From contig OX387189.1 in the NCBI GenBank assembly GCA_947561395.2, positions 25,234,329 through 25,298,328 of the forward strand: a stretch of DNA of 64,000 nt, read 5' to 3'. The notes under the pieces are model-generated. The model saw only the letters and a list, made by a program, of their open reading frames with translations. It was not told the DNA's origin and did no database searches. Position numbers and translations under genes: made by a program. Below are positions 45,244 through 57,226 of the stretch, piece after piece; positions within the stretch are counted from its first letter, which is position 1, and each line of letters starts with the position of its first letter. The stretch is from Buxus sempervirens. Taxonomy: Eukaryota; Streptophyta; Magnoliopsida; Buxales; Buxaceae.

Positions 45244-46962
45244 TAGAGCTGTAAGTAGGGCGGGCTGGGCTGGGTTTCAATGAGTTCGGGCTCAACACTA
45301 ACTAAAATTGGTGAACCAAAACTCTCCTCGGCCCGCCCTAACCCAAACTCTTTGAGCCCAAACCCAACCCTAAAATTATTTCTTAAGTTCGGGTTGGGTT
45401 CGGGCCAGCCCAAACTTTTTTTTCTACTTGATACAATGATACATTCACATATATAAGACCACAATATTTCGATATATATAATAAAGTTTATTGGCATACA
45501 TTGATTTGTTTGTGTATTAGGTTAAAAAATGATCTCTATAAGTCCAAACTTTTGATGTGTGTAAAGAGCCTTAGAACAAAATATTCACTAAGATATTTAT
45601 GAGTTTCACATGTCTTCCAATTTGATGCAACCATCCATCATAACGCATGGAATTAACAGCAATACAACAAATACAGTAGCAGAATTAATCCTAACAAGGC
45701 ATCCTCTATTCTCAAAGAAACAATAGATAGAAAATGATGACTTGATTAGCAAAGCATCTCTACATTTCCCACTCAATCACTGTTTCACAAAAATTGCAAT
45801 GTTGCATACAGGACCTACTCCATTTGAAATTCCAGAATTAGTTTCATTGCATTTTCACATTATTTAAGTATTCAAACTTTAATCTAAAAATAATACATTT
45901 TACAAAATCAATCAACTTTTGTAATTTTAAATAGACTTAATATTCATGTTTCCTATCTCTTCCAATCACTTTAGAATCTACGTTTTTTTTTTTTTTTTTT
46001 TTTTGCTGAGTTAGAATCTACATTTCAAATATTAGAACCACGAAATTACGTAAGAAACACATAACTCATTTGCATATGACCAAACAAGAACAATAAATCA
46101 AGATTTTAGGGGATATATATTGATGTTAAAAATAACATAAAATAAAATACTACTGAAGTAACAAGATTTTTTGTTTTGCTACCTTGTCGGAAATCAAATT
46201 TTAATGAAATTTTGCATCTAGTAGTAAAAGATTGGGGATTGAAATATCTGAACTAACTTTGTAGTCAAAGAGGGGTAAATAGTTTTAGATTATATGGTGC
46301 ATAGCCGAGGAAAAGAAACAAACCCTCCCAAGCACACATTCATGGATCTCATCCAGATCGAGTACTAGAAAAGAGAGGAATTAAACAATACCTGAAAGCA
46401 ATGAACAAATGGGGAAAGATGAGATGCCCGATTTGACAAAAATATCAATTGCAAATCCCTTGTGACTTGTGAGCGATGGAACTGTATCACAAATCCCTTG
46501 CTACTGGAACTATACCCCACTGTATTGACGGCGACGCCGACGGCAACTGTATTGCTAGCTCCTGCCGATCAAGCTCATTTGTTAGGGGTTTGTCTAGCTA
46601 GGTTGTCTTTGAGATGTGAGGTATTGATAATAGAAGAGAGGGACAGTAAATCACTAAGAGGGCGTGAGCAATTCCAACTTCCGTGGTAGAGATATGGGAG
46701 AAGACAAGAAACTTTTAAGTTTGCAGGAGACAATCATATGGAGGTTTGCAGGAGGGGATTTTAGTGGTATATATATTTCGGGTTATTCGGGTTTTTTCGG
46801 GTTGTATCTTGTGAGCCCAAGCCCAACCCGAACTCAACTTCGGGCTCAAGATTGAGTCCGGCCCAAACCCAAACCCAAACCCAAACCTATTTCTTAAATC
46901 AGGCTGTTATTTGGGCTGGGTTGGGCGGGCTTCGGGCGGTCCGGGCCAAACTTACAGCTCTA
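45244..46962. mobile_element. hAT-type element, 1719 bp, same family as 5333-6256
   Basis: Termini TAGAGCTGTAAGTAGG and CAAACTTACAGCTCTA with a perfect 8-bp duplication AGTACTGA (45236-45243 and 46963-46970). The ends carry GGGCTGGG/CCCAACCC arrays. The interior is AT-rich with a T-run (about 45980-46003) and a GC-richer block at 46440-46640 that could be captured host sequence. No transposase recognised. Confidence 0.87.
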
Positions 46963-46970
46963 AGTACTGA

Positions 46971-48260
46971 TCATTCATAACATCCCATCAAAACCAAGTT
47001 ATAAAATGATTATGTTATGTTATAAAACAATCTAACTCAACAATTAGCATATAATTGGGAATTGTATTCGGAAATCGCAAACAAAGAGACCCTTGTTTTG
47101 CAGAAGTGATGTAGCAACATCATCCATGATAGAACCGCGCTCCACCTTCCCATTAACCATAACTTTAATAGACAAGTAGGAAGTAGCAGAGAATAAAGCT
47201 AAGCAAGAGACAATAAGCATACAATGATATTAAAAATATAAGGGTCATGTGGGAGATGATTATGTGCAGTAAGTACGATCATATAATAATGGGCGAGGCG
47301 AACGTGGAGAAGGATTCATTACTGACAGTAAAACGATTACTTTAAGCCAGAGTTTGACCGTGGGACAAAGGCGCCATGAATTAAGACCACATTTAATTGT
47401 TTAGTGTGAGAGAGAATGAGAAGGAAAGAGCCAAACAATTTAAAACCAAACAAACTGCAGCACCGCCGATTTCTCCAACCTTTTTCCTACGACAGCTTGT
47501 TTTGTCTTCTTCCATGCTTTTCTTCCTTGATGGGAACTCTTTGTTAGAGTTCTCTTTGTAGGCTTATCCGGGTCCTGTGGCCTTTTTGCTTTCCCACTTT
47601 CAAATTATACGTCTCATATAGCCTTGTTAGGTCTTTAATTTGGTTATTTGGCTTGGTGTGGCGGAACCAATTATAAGAAACTCAAGACAAGGTTTGCACC
47701 AGCAGGGAAGGATGAGCAGGGGTTGATGGTTGAGCCAAGCTGATCAAATTGTGGTTGACATGATACATTTAGTAAGATGGATGTTTCTTTCACTTGCACA
47801 AGTTATTTTGTGATGTATTTATATTTGATATGAGATAGTATGGTTATTTAATTAAAAGCATATGTGTGATGATCTTACTTAAAAGCATATGTGTGATGAT
47901 CTTACTGGGATTCTATATCTTATTTATAGTATTTATAGAGATTGTGAAGATCTATTGAGGAGAGTATTCTTGTTCCTGAGTCAAACAATTAGTATGACTC
48001 TGAAGAGGAGGAGGTAAACGTCTATTCTACTCTTGGTGTCTCATATAGAATTTTATTTTGTTTAGCTCATCTCTCTTGGTTTATGTGTTGTTTTGTGAGA
48101 TTCCCTGAGTTTTATTTCATATCGAAGATTATGTATATATACTTCTTTACTATATTAATGGTTCAAATGTCAGTTTAGGTCTCAGTTGATATGTATATTT
48201 TGGGTTGATGTTTTCCCCTGGTTTTGGTTTTGCTCGCTTAATCTAATATTCAATGGAAAA
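46971..48260. other. Spacer, no gene seen
   Basis: Non-repetitive AT-rich DNA. A short direct repeat (TTAAAAGCATATGTGTGATGATC, two copies near 47854-47905) is the only structure noticed. Confidence 0.5.
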
Positions 48261-48608
48261 ATTGATTTTTAGTGATACTTTTTCAAAACAATTCAGATTC
48301 AGTAGTTCAATTTTAGGTAATTGAGAATTAGTGGTACTTTTTTAAAATAATTGAATGTCAATACCATTTTACTGTTCATAAACAATTTCTTCCGAAGATA
48401 CCCTCAAAAGACTTGCAAACTTCGCCCGTAACAAAATGAGTAAAAATGATTTCAAAGTCTTTTGAGGGTATTTTTGGAAAAAAATCTTTATGAACAATAA
48501 ATGACATTGATTCTCAATTATTTTTAAAAAAATACCACTAAATCTCAATTACCTAGAATTGGGCGACTGAATCTGAATTGTTTTGATAAAGTATTACTAA
48601 AAGCCAAT
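48261..48608. mobile_element. Foldback MITE, about 350 bp
   Basis: Long inverted arms start ATTGATTTTTAGTGATAC and end GTATTACTAAAAGCCAAT, extending more than 120 bp inward. A related half occurs at about 49818-49940. Target duplication not clear, so family not assigned. Confidence 0.75.
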
Positions 48609-50284
48609 ATGAATTGTCAGAATATCTATTTTATCAGGTGGTTTGGATGCAATTTGAGGCTAAGAGAGTTAGGATTTCATTTTATTTGTTTAAATTTGGG
48701 TTTGCTTGCCACTTGATGTATTAATTCTAATGGTTTTATGTTTGTAACCAATAAGATCGAGGTTACAATTGAATTGGTGCATGTCACAGGAATTACTTGT
48801 TAGATTTTTTTTTTCCTTTTATATGGGCTCACATGCATTAATTGTATTTTTGGTTTTATAAAAGTAGGTTAAATATATTGTCCGTGATGATATTACTAGT
48901 GACCAAATATTATGAGCGATCAATTTAATTGGGTTTGGTATACCTTATTCTGTATATTTGATACGTGATATAAGTCGTATATATGTAGGCCAGGAGACCA
49001 TATTGGATTAAGAGTCTCCATAGAATCCTACCTAGGATTGAAGTCTTTAATGGGAGGGCTATATATTGTGTTATAAATAAACTAGGTCCCCTCTCTTATC
49101 CTAGTGAATTGACAGAACATAACATATGTCTCCCATCTAACGGGGTCTAATAAAAAGAAGCAAGGAGAGAAAGAGCTAACCCTAACTAATATTGTTTTGC
49201 AGAAAATCAAAGTAAGAAATCAGCCATATCGTCCACAAATAAGTCCGAAAAAGTTTATTCTAGATCCTGAATAATATTGAAATCTAACATTACTTACATA
49301 CCCCAAAAAAAAGTTCTTGTTCATTTCCAATTTAGGACTCAATCTTTTCACAATAAACGAGAGAATATTTCTTTTCTTTATGTACGTCAAAGATTTGTGA
49401 GATTCTTCCCAAGTAATATTACATGCCAAAGCAGAAGAATCCAAGCTACCACAAAAACGAAAACACACCACATGCAATATAAACAAACCGGGTGACACGT
49501 GTTTACATCGGCTTAATCATTAGCGAGCACGTGTCATGTGCATGTGGATGGCATAAGCAGATCATGGTCTCTATCCATCTAAAATCTAATATCCCTAACC
49601 ACACTAAAGCGTAGTACTGCGGATATACCCTCTTTCCATCCTGTCCGCCTTTGCTCGCCATGACGGGCACGTACCAGCATTGAAGGACCGCTGGGCCCAC
49701 ACCCGAGCTGCTAACTGACATGATAATGTACAACACCACCCCACCACATTACTTTAATTCTCTCTCTGGCAGGGTTGGACAAATGTCACTTCAGTTAATT
49801 CTTGACTCCATTGCGCAAATTGGGTTTTAGTGATGTTTTAAAACATAATCATGATTTAGTCACTAAATTCTTGGATAATTAAGAAATAGTGAAACTTTTT
49901 GAAAAGAATTGTAAATCAGTGTTGTTTTATTGTTGACTTAGATGGAAGCTTGATCCGCACAGGTGCCATAAAAGCGGTCGGCAGGAAAGTTTTGTTAATT
50001 AACAACCCTATGGATTTAAGAAGCCCAACTCACATGAGATCTACGTACAATACATCACTTTGTACAAAGATTTCAAAGATTAGGTTTGTTGTCATTCGAG
50101 AAATCCTTCTTCGGCAAGACCCATATCGGATTATAACCTTTTCTATAAGAATATCAAATATTTGATGTGTCATTTGTCTACCTTTCTAGAACCCTGCTCT
50201 GGAAACATTATGTTTCTTATTCCCTTCAGTTAACGCATGTGTATATGAACCTCAATCCTAGCCCTTGAAACTATAGTTAGATGT
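48609..50284. other. Spacer with LTR-like promoter sequence and G-boxes
   Basis: A TATATATTGTG..TATAAATAAAC stretch near 49060-49085 looks like the promoter and leader of an old LTR, but ends were not found. Two CACGTG boxes lie at 49496 and 49528. No gene recognised. Confidence 0.4.
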
Positions 50285-50292
50285 GAGGAGAT

Positions 50293-50692
50293 TAGGGATG
50301 GCATGGGTTGTTTGGAAGTGGGTTTTGGCAAACCCTAACCCACCCCTATAAGGGTCTAGCCAATACATTAATACTAAACCCTAAACCACCCCGTACCGGG
50401 TTGATCACAGGGTGGGTCGGATTGACCTGATTGTATTGTGCAGTACAAAAACCAATATGTTTTCTTAAAACCTTTTGATTCGAAAGTATCTCTTCACAGT
50501 TCTAGCATAATATTTACTTGTTCTCTAGTATGATCCATCAACACCAAGCCGCCTCATCTTAAATATGATTCGTTAACTCATTTATAAGTAACTAAAGCGA
50601 TGCATTAATAGAATAAGCAGGTTGGGTTAAACCCTTATCTGTTCCTGATCCGATTGATATACCCATTTAACCCTACCTCATTGCCATCCCTA
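50293..50692. mobile_element. hAT-type MITE, 400 bp
   Basis: Termini TAGGGATGGCATGGG and CATTGCCATCCCTA, flanked by GAGGAGAT (50285-50292) and GATGAGAT (50693-50700), an 8-bp duplication with one change. Confidence 0.82.
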
Positions 50693-50700
50693 GATGAGAT

Positions 50701-51379
50701 ATATAGAAGGATCAGATATTAATAGTCTGTCAACTGACGAATCTTTTATGATTAACCGTTCAGATTAGATGCCTACCAGACTCCAGTATGCCCGAGAAGC
50801 ACAGCATCATCGATGTTTTACGATGCACCGCGGGAGCTCCGGGGCTTCCTCGCTCACGGTCAATCCACCAACCAGTCGCAGAGCAACGCGAACCCCACTT
50901 ACAAAAAGAATGCCACGTGGCAAACTTGATCCGTACGTTGGATGATTTCAAGCCTTGTTTACGGGTCCTCGTGTCTCCCCCTTTACGCACTTGCTTCCCC
51001 ACCGCAAGCAAACGCAGCATGCATAAGCCCTCCCCCCTCTCTCTCTCTCTCTCTTCTCTCTCTATCTCTTCTCTCTCGTGAGACCGCCCAGTCGTCCCAT
51101 GAAAAGCTTCCACTTGCAATCCTCTGCAAAGGGAGCCCTAATTTATTTTATTTTTAAAATTATTTTATCTTTTTTCAAATTTTCTTTTTCTTTCTATACC
51201 TCGATCGTCGTGCGGGTTCAAACCAGTCCCTTTCGCTACCTCTATATCTGTGTCTCTCTTCACCGCAGAGCCTCTTCATTGCCTTTCATAACTTGGGTTT
51301 TTAATTTCGATTTCATTTCATGTCTATCTTCCCTGCTCTTTCCCAAAATACCAATCTCTCTTTCACACGCTCCAACGAC
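50701..51379 (+). promoter_or_regulatory. Promoter and 5' leader of the AIL5-like gene
   Basis: It lies between a hAT MITE and the AIL5 start. A G-box CACGTG (50914-50919) and a CT tract (51037-51077), common in plant leaders, are visible. Upstream ATGs occur (for example at about 51099), so short upstream frames are possible if transcription starts before them. No certain TATA box. Confidence 0.5.
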
Positions 51380-53824
51380 ATGGATTCTTCTCCTCAGAAC
51401 TGGCTCGGCTTCTCCCTCTCCAACCACAACTCATCTGATTCTTCCCATCTCTATCTTTTCGAAGCTTTCAATACTAATAATCATGGTTAGTTGACTGGTT
51501 TACTAGAAACCCAATTTTTTTTTTCTTTCAGTTTTTCGTTTAATTGTTCTTACAGTTTGTGAAATCTTGTTTTAGGTGGCGTTGATAGAGTAGAAGAAGA
51601 TGGTGGAAGGGGTGCAACTGCAACAGATCTGTCGATGCTTAACGTCGGTCCGAAGCTTGAGGACTTCTTAGGTGGCCGTGGGAATAGCAGCACAGGTGCA
51701 GGAGCTGGAGCGTCGGTGGGTCATTTTTCCGGGGAGAGCCCGGCGAAGGGACCTGACATCGGGATTTATGATTCAGAGCTGAAGACCATTGCTGCTAGCT
51801 TCTTAAGCGGCTATTCGACGGAGCCGAAAAGCCAAACCGAGACGGAGAAGGCGATCGTGCCATTAGAGTCTGCGTCGAAGAAAGCTGCTGACACGTTTGG
51901 ACAAAGGACTTCGATTTATAGAGGGGTTACAAGGCACAGGTGGACGGGAAGATATGAAGCTCACTTGTGGGATAATAGTTGCAGAAGAGAAGGACAGAGC
52001 CGGAAAGGACGTCAAGGTAACTTTGTATACTTGTTTGAGCTTTTTTTTTTTTTTTTTAAGTTTTGAGCTAGTGTTGTGACAAAAGTAAACCGTGAGTGAT
52101 CTATGCCAGTCTGGGTCTGTGTTAAAGGCTGTGATGGGTGTTGTTGTGGCTGGAATAAATGGGTGTAAAACTGTAAAAGAATGCAATGTAATAGTTCAAA
52201 TCCCAAGAGGCATGGGCAGTCTCAGGTCTTATCCGGCGCCTCAGATTGTCTGGTCATGGCATATGAAAGAGAGAGAGAAAGAGTGAGAGAGAGAGATAGA
52301 TGATGTGGGGTTGTTTGTGAGTCTGGTTTGGTAGTTTTGATGCTTTAAGTGGCATTTATGCGAAGAATGATTGGTGCGACAATGGAAAGAATCTCATCAT
52401 GTTCTTGTATGTATCAGTTTATTTGGGTGGTTATGATAAGGAAGAGAAGGCAGCTAGAGCTTATGATCTTGCCGCTCTCAAGTACTGGGGTCCGACAACT
52501 ACTACAAACTTCCCGGTAAGTTGCTTCAGATTCCGGCGAGTAGAGGTTTTCTGTTTTTTTTTTTTTGGCTTCACAAATTATTATTATTATTAATTTTTTT
52601 GGGGACTTTAAAAACTTATTTGTAGATTGGGTTTTTGTGTTAAAGGTTTGTAACTATGAGAAGGAACTGGAGGAGATGAAGAACATGACCAGGCAGGAGT
52701 TTGTTGCTTCCCTTAGAAGGTAAACCATGTTCATCTCTTTGCACTCAAATTCTCATTCTTATGTGGACCGTGTGATGCATACAATGGGTTTATGAAGGTG
52801 GTATAGCTATTGACTTTGTTTATTGGTTTCTTTTACAGAAAAAGCAGTGGGTTTTCTAGAGGAGCTTCAATTTACAGAGGAGTCACCAGGTCTATTTTCA
52901 CTGAAATTATCTTCTTTTTCTCTGGTAGATATATATATATATATTTCTTCATCTTTATTGAAGCCAGTCAAATGGGTTTCTATTGTTTGTTCTTTTTTCT
53001 TCAGACACCATCAACATGGCAGATGGCAGGCAAGAATAGGAAGAGTTGCAGGCAACAAAGATCTGTATTTAGGCACCTTCAGTAAGTATTTCAGTTGCAT
53101 GCACTCTTTGCTTCTTTTTTTCTGTTTTGGTGGGTAAGATTTAACATGTGATTGTTCTCCGTGTTTTACAGGCACCCAAGAAGAAGCAGCAGAGGCTTAC
53201 GACATTGCTGCTATCAAGTTCAGAGGCTTAAACGCTGTAACAAACTTTGACATGAGTCGCTATGATGTTAAGAGCATTGCCAACAGCAATCTTCCCATTG
53301 GAGGAATCACTAGCAAATCCAAAGCTACATCTTCGGAATCAGTTTCAGAGAACAAGAGCTCAGACGACAACAGAGATTTCTCATCAGCCTCATCTGTGTC
53401 TTTTGCGTCACATCCTTCATCATCTACCCTCAGCTTTGCAATACCCATTAAGCCAGACCCATCAGATTACTGGTCCATGCTTGGATTCCAAACCCCATCT
53501 CTGAACAATGCCAAGACCACCACCCCTAGTGCAACAACACTTTTCCAATCTTCTTCAAATGGATCTGCCTTTCAGAGTACCTCAAACTTCAACTTGGATT
53601 TTTCTGCATCTGTTAATGAAACCAATGCTGGTTTCTTGAATGGAGGATTTGTTCAACAACATGGTAGTTCGATTCCTTTTGCCACACCCATAGCAGTAAC
53701 AAGTAGCACCAGCAGCTTTGATGGTTCTGGTTATGGGAGTTGGGTCTCACCATCTCTTCATGCATTTCAAACAGCAAAGCCAAATCTATCTTTATATCAG
53801 ACACCCATTTATGGGATGGAATGA
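51380..53824 (+). CDS. AIL5: AINTEGUMENTA-LIKE 5 (PLETHORA 5) transcription factor
   Basis: Seven coding exons can be placed with GT..AG borders and matching phases: 51380-51485, 51576-52016, 52418-52515, 52646-52719, 52839-52889, 53005-53081 and 53172-53824, giving 499 residues (Arabidopsis AIL5 is 558). The ATG at 51380 is chosen because it leads into WLGFSLS (residues 8-14), an euANT motif. Next come PKLEDFLGG (61-69) and [14 protein letters not shown] (99-112). AP2 repeat 1 is about 148-214, the linker about 215-249, and AP2 repeat 2 about 250-309. The C-terminus [17 protein letters not shown] closely follows the AIL5 end. Family members are nuclear DNA-binding activators controlling embryo, meristem and lateral-organ or root development. 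No stop or frameshift is seen. Orthology to AIL5 rather than AIL6/7 rests on motifs recalled, not on a tree. Confidence 0.93.
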
Positions 53825-54914
53825 TGGCATGAGAGGAGGAGAAAGAGAATCTAATGACATGAAGAGGAGGACAAATCTTGCTAATTTACGTAGCTTAAGC
53901 GAACATAGAACAGTTGAAATGAGATGAACTGACAAGCCTTTCGCAGTAGGAGCTCAGAGCTGACAGGAGACTAACAGAAATCTAAGTTTTACGCTCTTGT
54001 TCTTCTTTTTCCCTTTTTCTTTTACTTTTTCCTTTAACTGACATGATTTATATGGGTATAATCGGAAAGATATCCTTTTGTAACCTTTCATCTTGTTAGT
54101 ATCCATTACATGATAAATACTCTCTCTCTCTGCGCGGTGACAGACATTGAACAGGCCTACTCCTTAGAAGGATTCGAGTAGAAAAATGTTATTAATGTTA
54201 TGCCAATCGTACGTTTAATCTTCTTCCTGTCTGGCCAGGATTTGAAGTTACTTGAACCCATGCAAGGTTGGTTTGAAGTTACTGGTCTAACGCTGATATT
54301 AGATATTCCTCTTTAATTTGTTTGCCTTGCATGGTAATTAGGTTCCATCCTTCTCCCTTCTTCATTTAAAGATCATCTACTCGTAAGGGGAAAAAAAACC
54401 TCAAAAGGGTCAAAATTTATTAATGTTAGAAGATAAAAGGGAAATAATGATTCTTTTTTATTTTTTTTACAAACATCATTTAAGATTATAATAGGTATTC
54501 CAGCTGCGTTTTTGAGTTTTTCTTTTCGTTTATAAAATTAAATTAAAAATTATATTTCTAAGTTAATATTTGGTACTTGCATGATCACTTCAATGGGAGA
54601 TATGCAAGCTATTGGATCTAGTGAGTAATGGGATACAAATATCCCAAAATATCTAGTGTACTTCATTTTAATGCATCACCCACATCTTGGAAGCGCCCCC
54701 CTTGGAAAAATGCCACCCTTGGAAGCATGCCAAAAACCATGTCCTTTTTTTTTAATACATAATGTTCTTATAACTCATGGTTAAAAGTTCATTAATACAT
54801 AATATATGACTATCTTTTTATTTCTAATATATTTGAAGCTTCCCTGAATCTGAATAGTTACAAAAAAGTTCCCACTTATCTATGTAGTTGTCTAACTCCC
54901 TTCTCTTTTATATA
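53825..54914 (+). other. AIL5 3' UTR and downstream spacer
   Basis: The 3' UTR probably covers the first 250-300 bp; a GATAAATAC sequence near 54113 and T-rich stretches at 54000-54050 are compatible with polyadenylation. The rest is AT-rich with no gene. Confidence 0.5.
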
Positions 54915-55064
54915 ACTAAGGGCTGCACGCGCTACACCCATAAAAAACATGGGCCCACTTAGTAGGAGATTGTTTTGCTTAGGAAGGGCAGTGTTTGAAA
55001 AAAGAAAAGGGGGCTAGAATCTGGAGGGAATATTCCCCCCTCTATTCTTTATTAATAGTATAGA
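54915..55064 (-). mobile_element. Short Helitron-derived fragment
   Basis: The minus strand starts after A with TCTATACTATTAATAAAG (55064), a Helitron-type 5' end. On the other side is a GCGCGTGCAGCCCTTAGTT end reminiscent of Helitron 3' ends, although the terminal CTRR is not intact. About 150 bp, non-coding. Confidence 0.5.
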
Positions 55065-56885
55065 TATAGAAGCAATATAAAAGAGATAATGCAACTAAAC
55101 ACATCCCAGACAATACAATACGTATTGATAGAAAAAGTTCATTTGAATTAATTTTGGAACTTATGATACAGCGCTAAGTACATTGATTCTTCAGACCTAC
55201 TGAGCTATCCAAATCTTCATTATATAATTAATGAAGCCTACGTTAAGGAAGCCTCTCCCCATAATCAATCTTACACTTTGAGCCAAGTACACTTGTTGAA
55301 AGCAAACAAATTAACTCGTTTGATCACATGAGATTATTGTAGATGAAACGCGTTGCAATTACAAATCTGCTAAAAGGAGTACTAAAAAGGTTGCAAAAGG
55401 AAGGATCAAAGATTCAAAACACAAATGAATGTGAACCAACACGGCCATCCCTGTGTACACGACGTGTTACCAGTTCAAAAGGGTTCTCATTGCATTATTG
55501 TGAGAGGGAAACAGACATCAATCTTACATTGTTAATGAACTTTTTGGTCTCTTTCTGGGGACTAAAATTCAAAACGGGTCTTTTCTTGTTTTATCCCTGC
55601 TTGGATTATGGAGGGTCTTGTACCTTTCGGCGCTTATTACACTTACACAACCCCACCACCACCATTGCACTCTTGTTTTGACCACAATTTGACCTCAATT
55701 AAAAAAAAAATTTTAATCTCTCTCTTTTGGCCGTAGTAGAGTGATCTTATTCTTATTCTAGATGTTTATTTGTTTTACATATTAATTTTTCTCCTCTAAT
55801 ATCCTTGCACATCCTTCAGATCCATTCAAAGCATTTATTCAAAAAAATAAAAAAATACATTCAAGAAAAAAAAACAAAGAAGGAAGCAACATGATGCCTA
55901 CATGTAAATACCCTAGGGCTTATCTTTTTCCAATCAACACAATGTGGAATATAATATTACAAAGGAACAAGCTCACATCTAATATGCTTCATTCAAGAGA
56001 TCTAATGCCCTATAATGAGGTATATAGATCATTTTTCTTAATGGCCACATCCAAATAATCTGATCTCTTCACAATGAGATTACACTCAATGGGACACTTT
56101 AATACGATGATACTGATCCAATGAACACTTGCCATTTGTGTAAAAACTACAGTACTTAAGGACCCTTCTGCTCCAAACTCTATAATGTCCCCATATTATA
56201 TTTTATGCTCACCCCATAACAATAATTAGCATCTACCCAAATAAATTAATCTAGTTTAAAACTACAAGCAAGCTAAGCTCTTCCACATGCTATATCCTGC
56301 AAAGGCTACATTTTAAAATGGCCAGTGTAAAACCTTTTAGTCAAATGCAAGTAAGACTGTAAAAAAGATGTCTCCATTATTCTTTTTTATCTTTAGGCTT
56401 GTGGGGTGAGTCTCTTTTGTTTAAGCTTAGTCCCTATCAGTGTCTCTCTTTTGTTAGTTGATGTGGAAGAGATGTCGGCCACACCACCTGCCTCCCCACT
56501 CATTATATATATTGCCTCTCCACTTTTCTATTTTGTCTTTGTTGACATATTGCTTTGACTGAGGATTTCGAATTTCACTGTCTTATCATTCAAAGCTGCC
56601 ATTGTTTAATAATAGAAAGATTAGGGTTTGCCCTCTGGGAAGTGAACAAGAGATCGTGAATCAAGCACAAAAAAGGGTTTTCTTCAATGAGAGAATAGCT
56701 TGCTCTGTTTGTTTTCGTTATCTTTAAAACTATGTTATAATAATCATGTAGTAATGAGGCCGCACGTGCTTGCTGACCAACTCACTGAGGTGTTCGGCAT
56801 AACTTGCGCTTGAACGATTCCTCGTGCTATCTTTGGAAGGCATCCTTAAGTTGTACGGGAGCTGAAAAGGTACCACGACTACGGA
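55065..56885. other. Spacer, no gene seen
   Basis: AT-rich sequence with A-runs near 55840-55880. A 112-codon frame at 55343-55681 has no recognisable domain and is not called. Confidence 0.5.
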
Positions 56886-56887
56886 AT

Positions 56888-57075
56888 GACATCGTCTGCA
56901 GTGTTTCACTGCAGTGGCCGTGGGATGCTATCATGTGAGCATCTCACGGTTGTGTTTCTCATTGTTTTGCGTGGGCCACTTGAAAAAAAAAATACACGCC
57001 GTGAGATGTTTCACATGGCAGCATCTCACACCATTGCAGTAAACATTCTAGTGAAACACTACAGACGATTTCAGC
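56888..57075. mobile_element. Foldback MITE with GATGCTATCATGTGAGCATC core
   Basis: Outer arms ATCGTCTGCAGTGTTTCACT and AGTGAAACACTACAGACGAT are inverted repeats, and inner arms GGGATGCTATCATG / CATGGCAGCATCTC repeat the pattern. A relative lies at 59440-59580. Target duplication not determined. Confidence 0.65.
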
Positions 57076-57226
57076 AACGGGGAAGTTATATATATGCCTT
57101 TTGGATGAGAAGTATATTGAGAGGCTAACGGGGAATATAGAGAAGCTTGGGCCAACCCAAGCCCAACTTGATTTGGATTGGGCTGGGTCTGATCCATTTC
57201 TGTTAACTAGAAGTGGGTGTCAAAGT

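Noticed and set aside
55343-55681. 112-codon frame downstream of AIL5
   Set aside because: No recognisable motif and codon content like the surrounding spacer.
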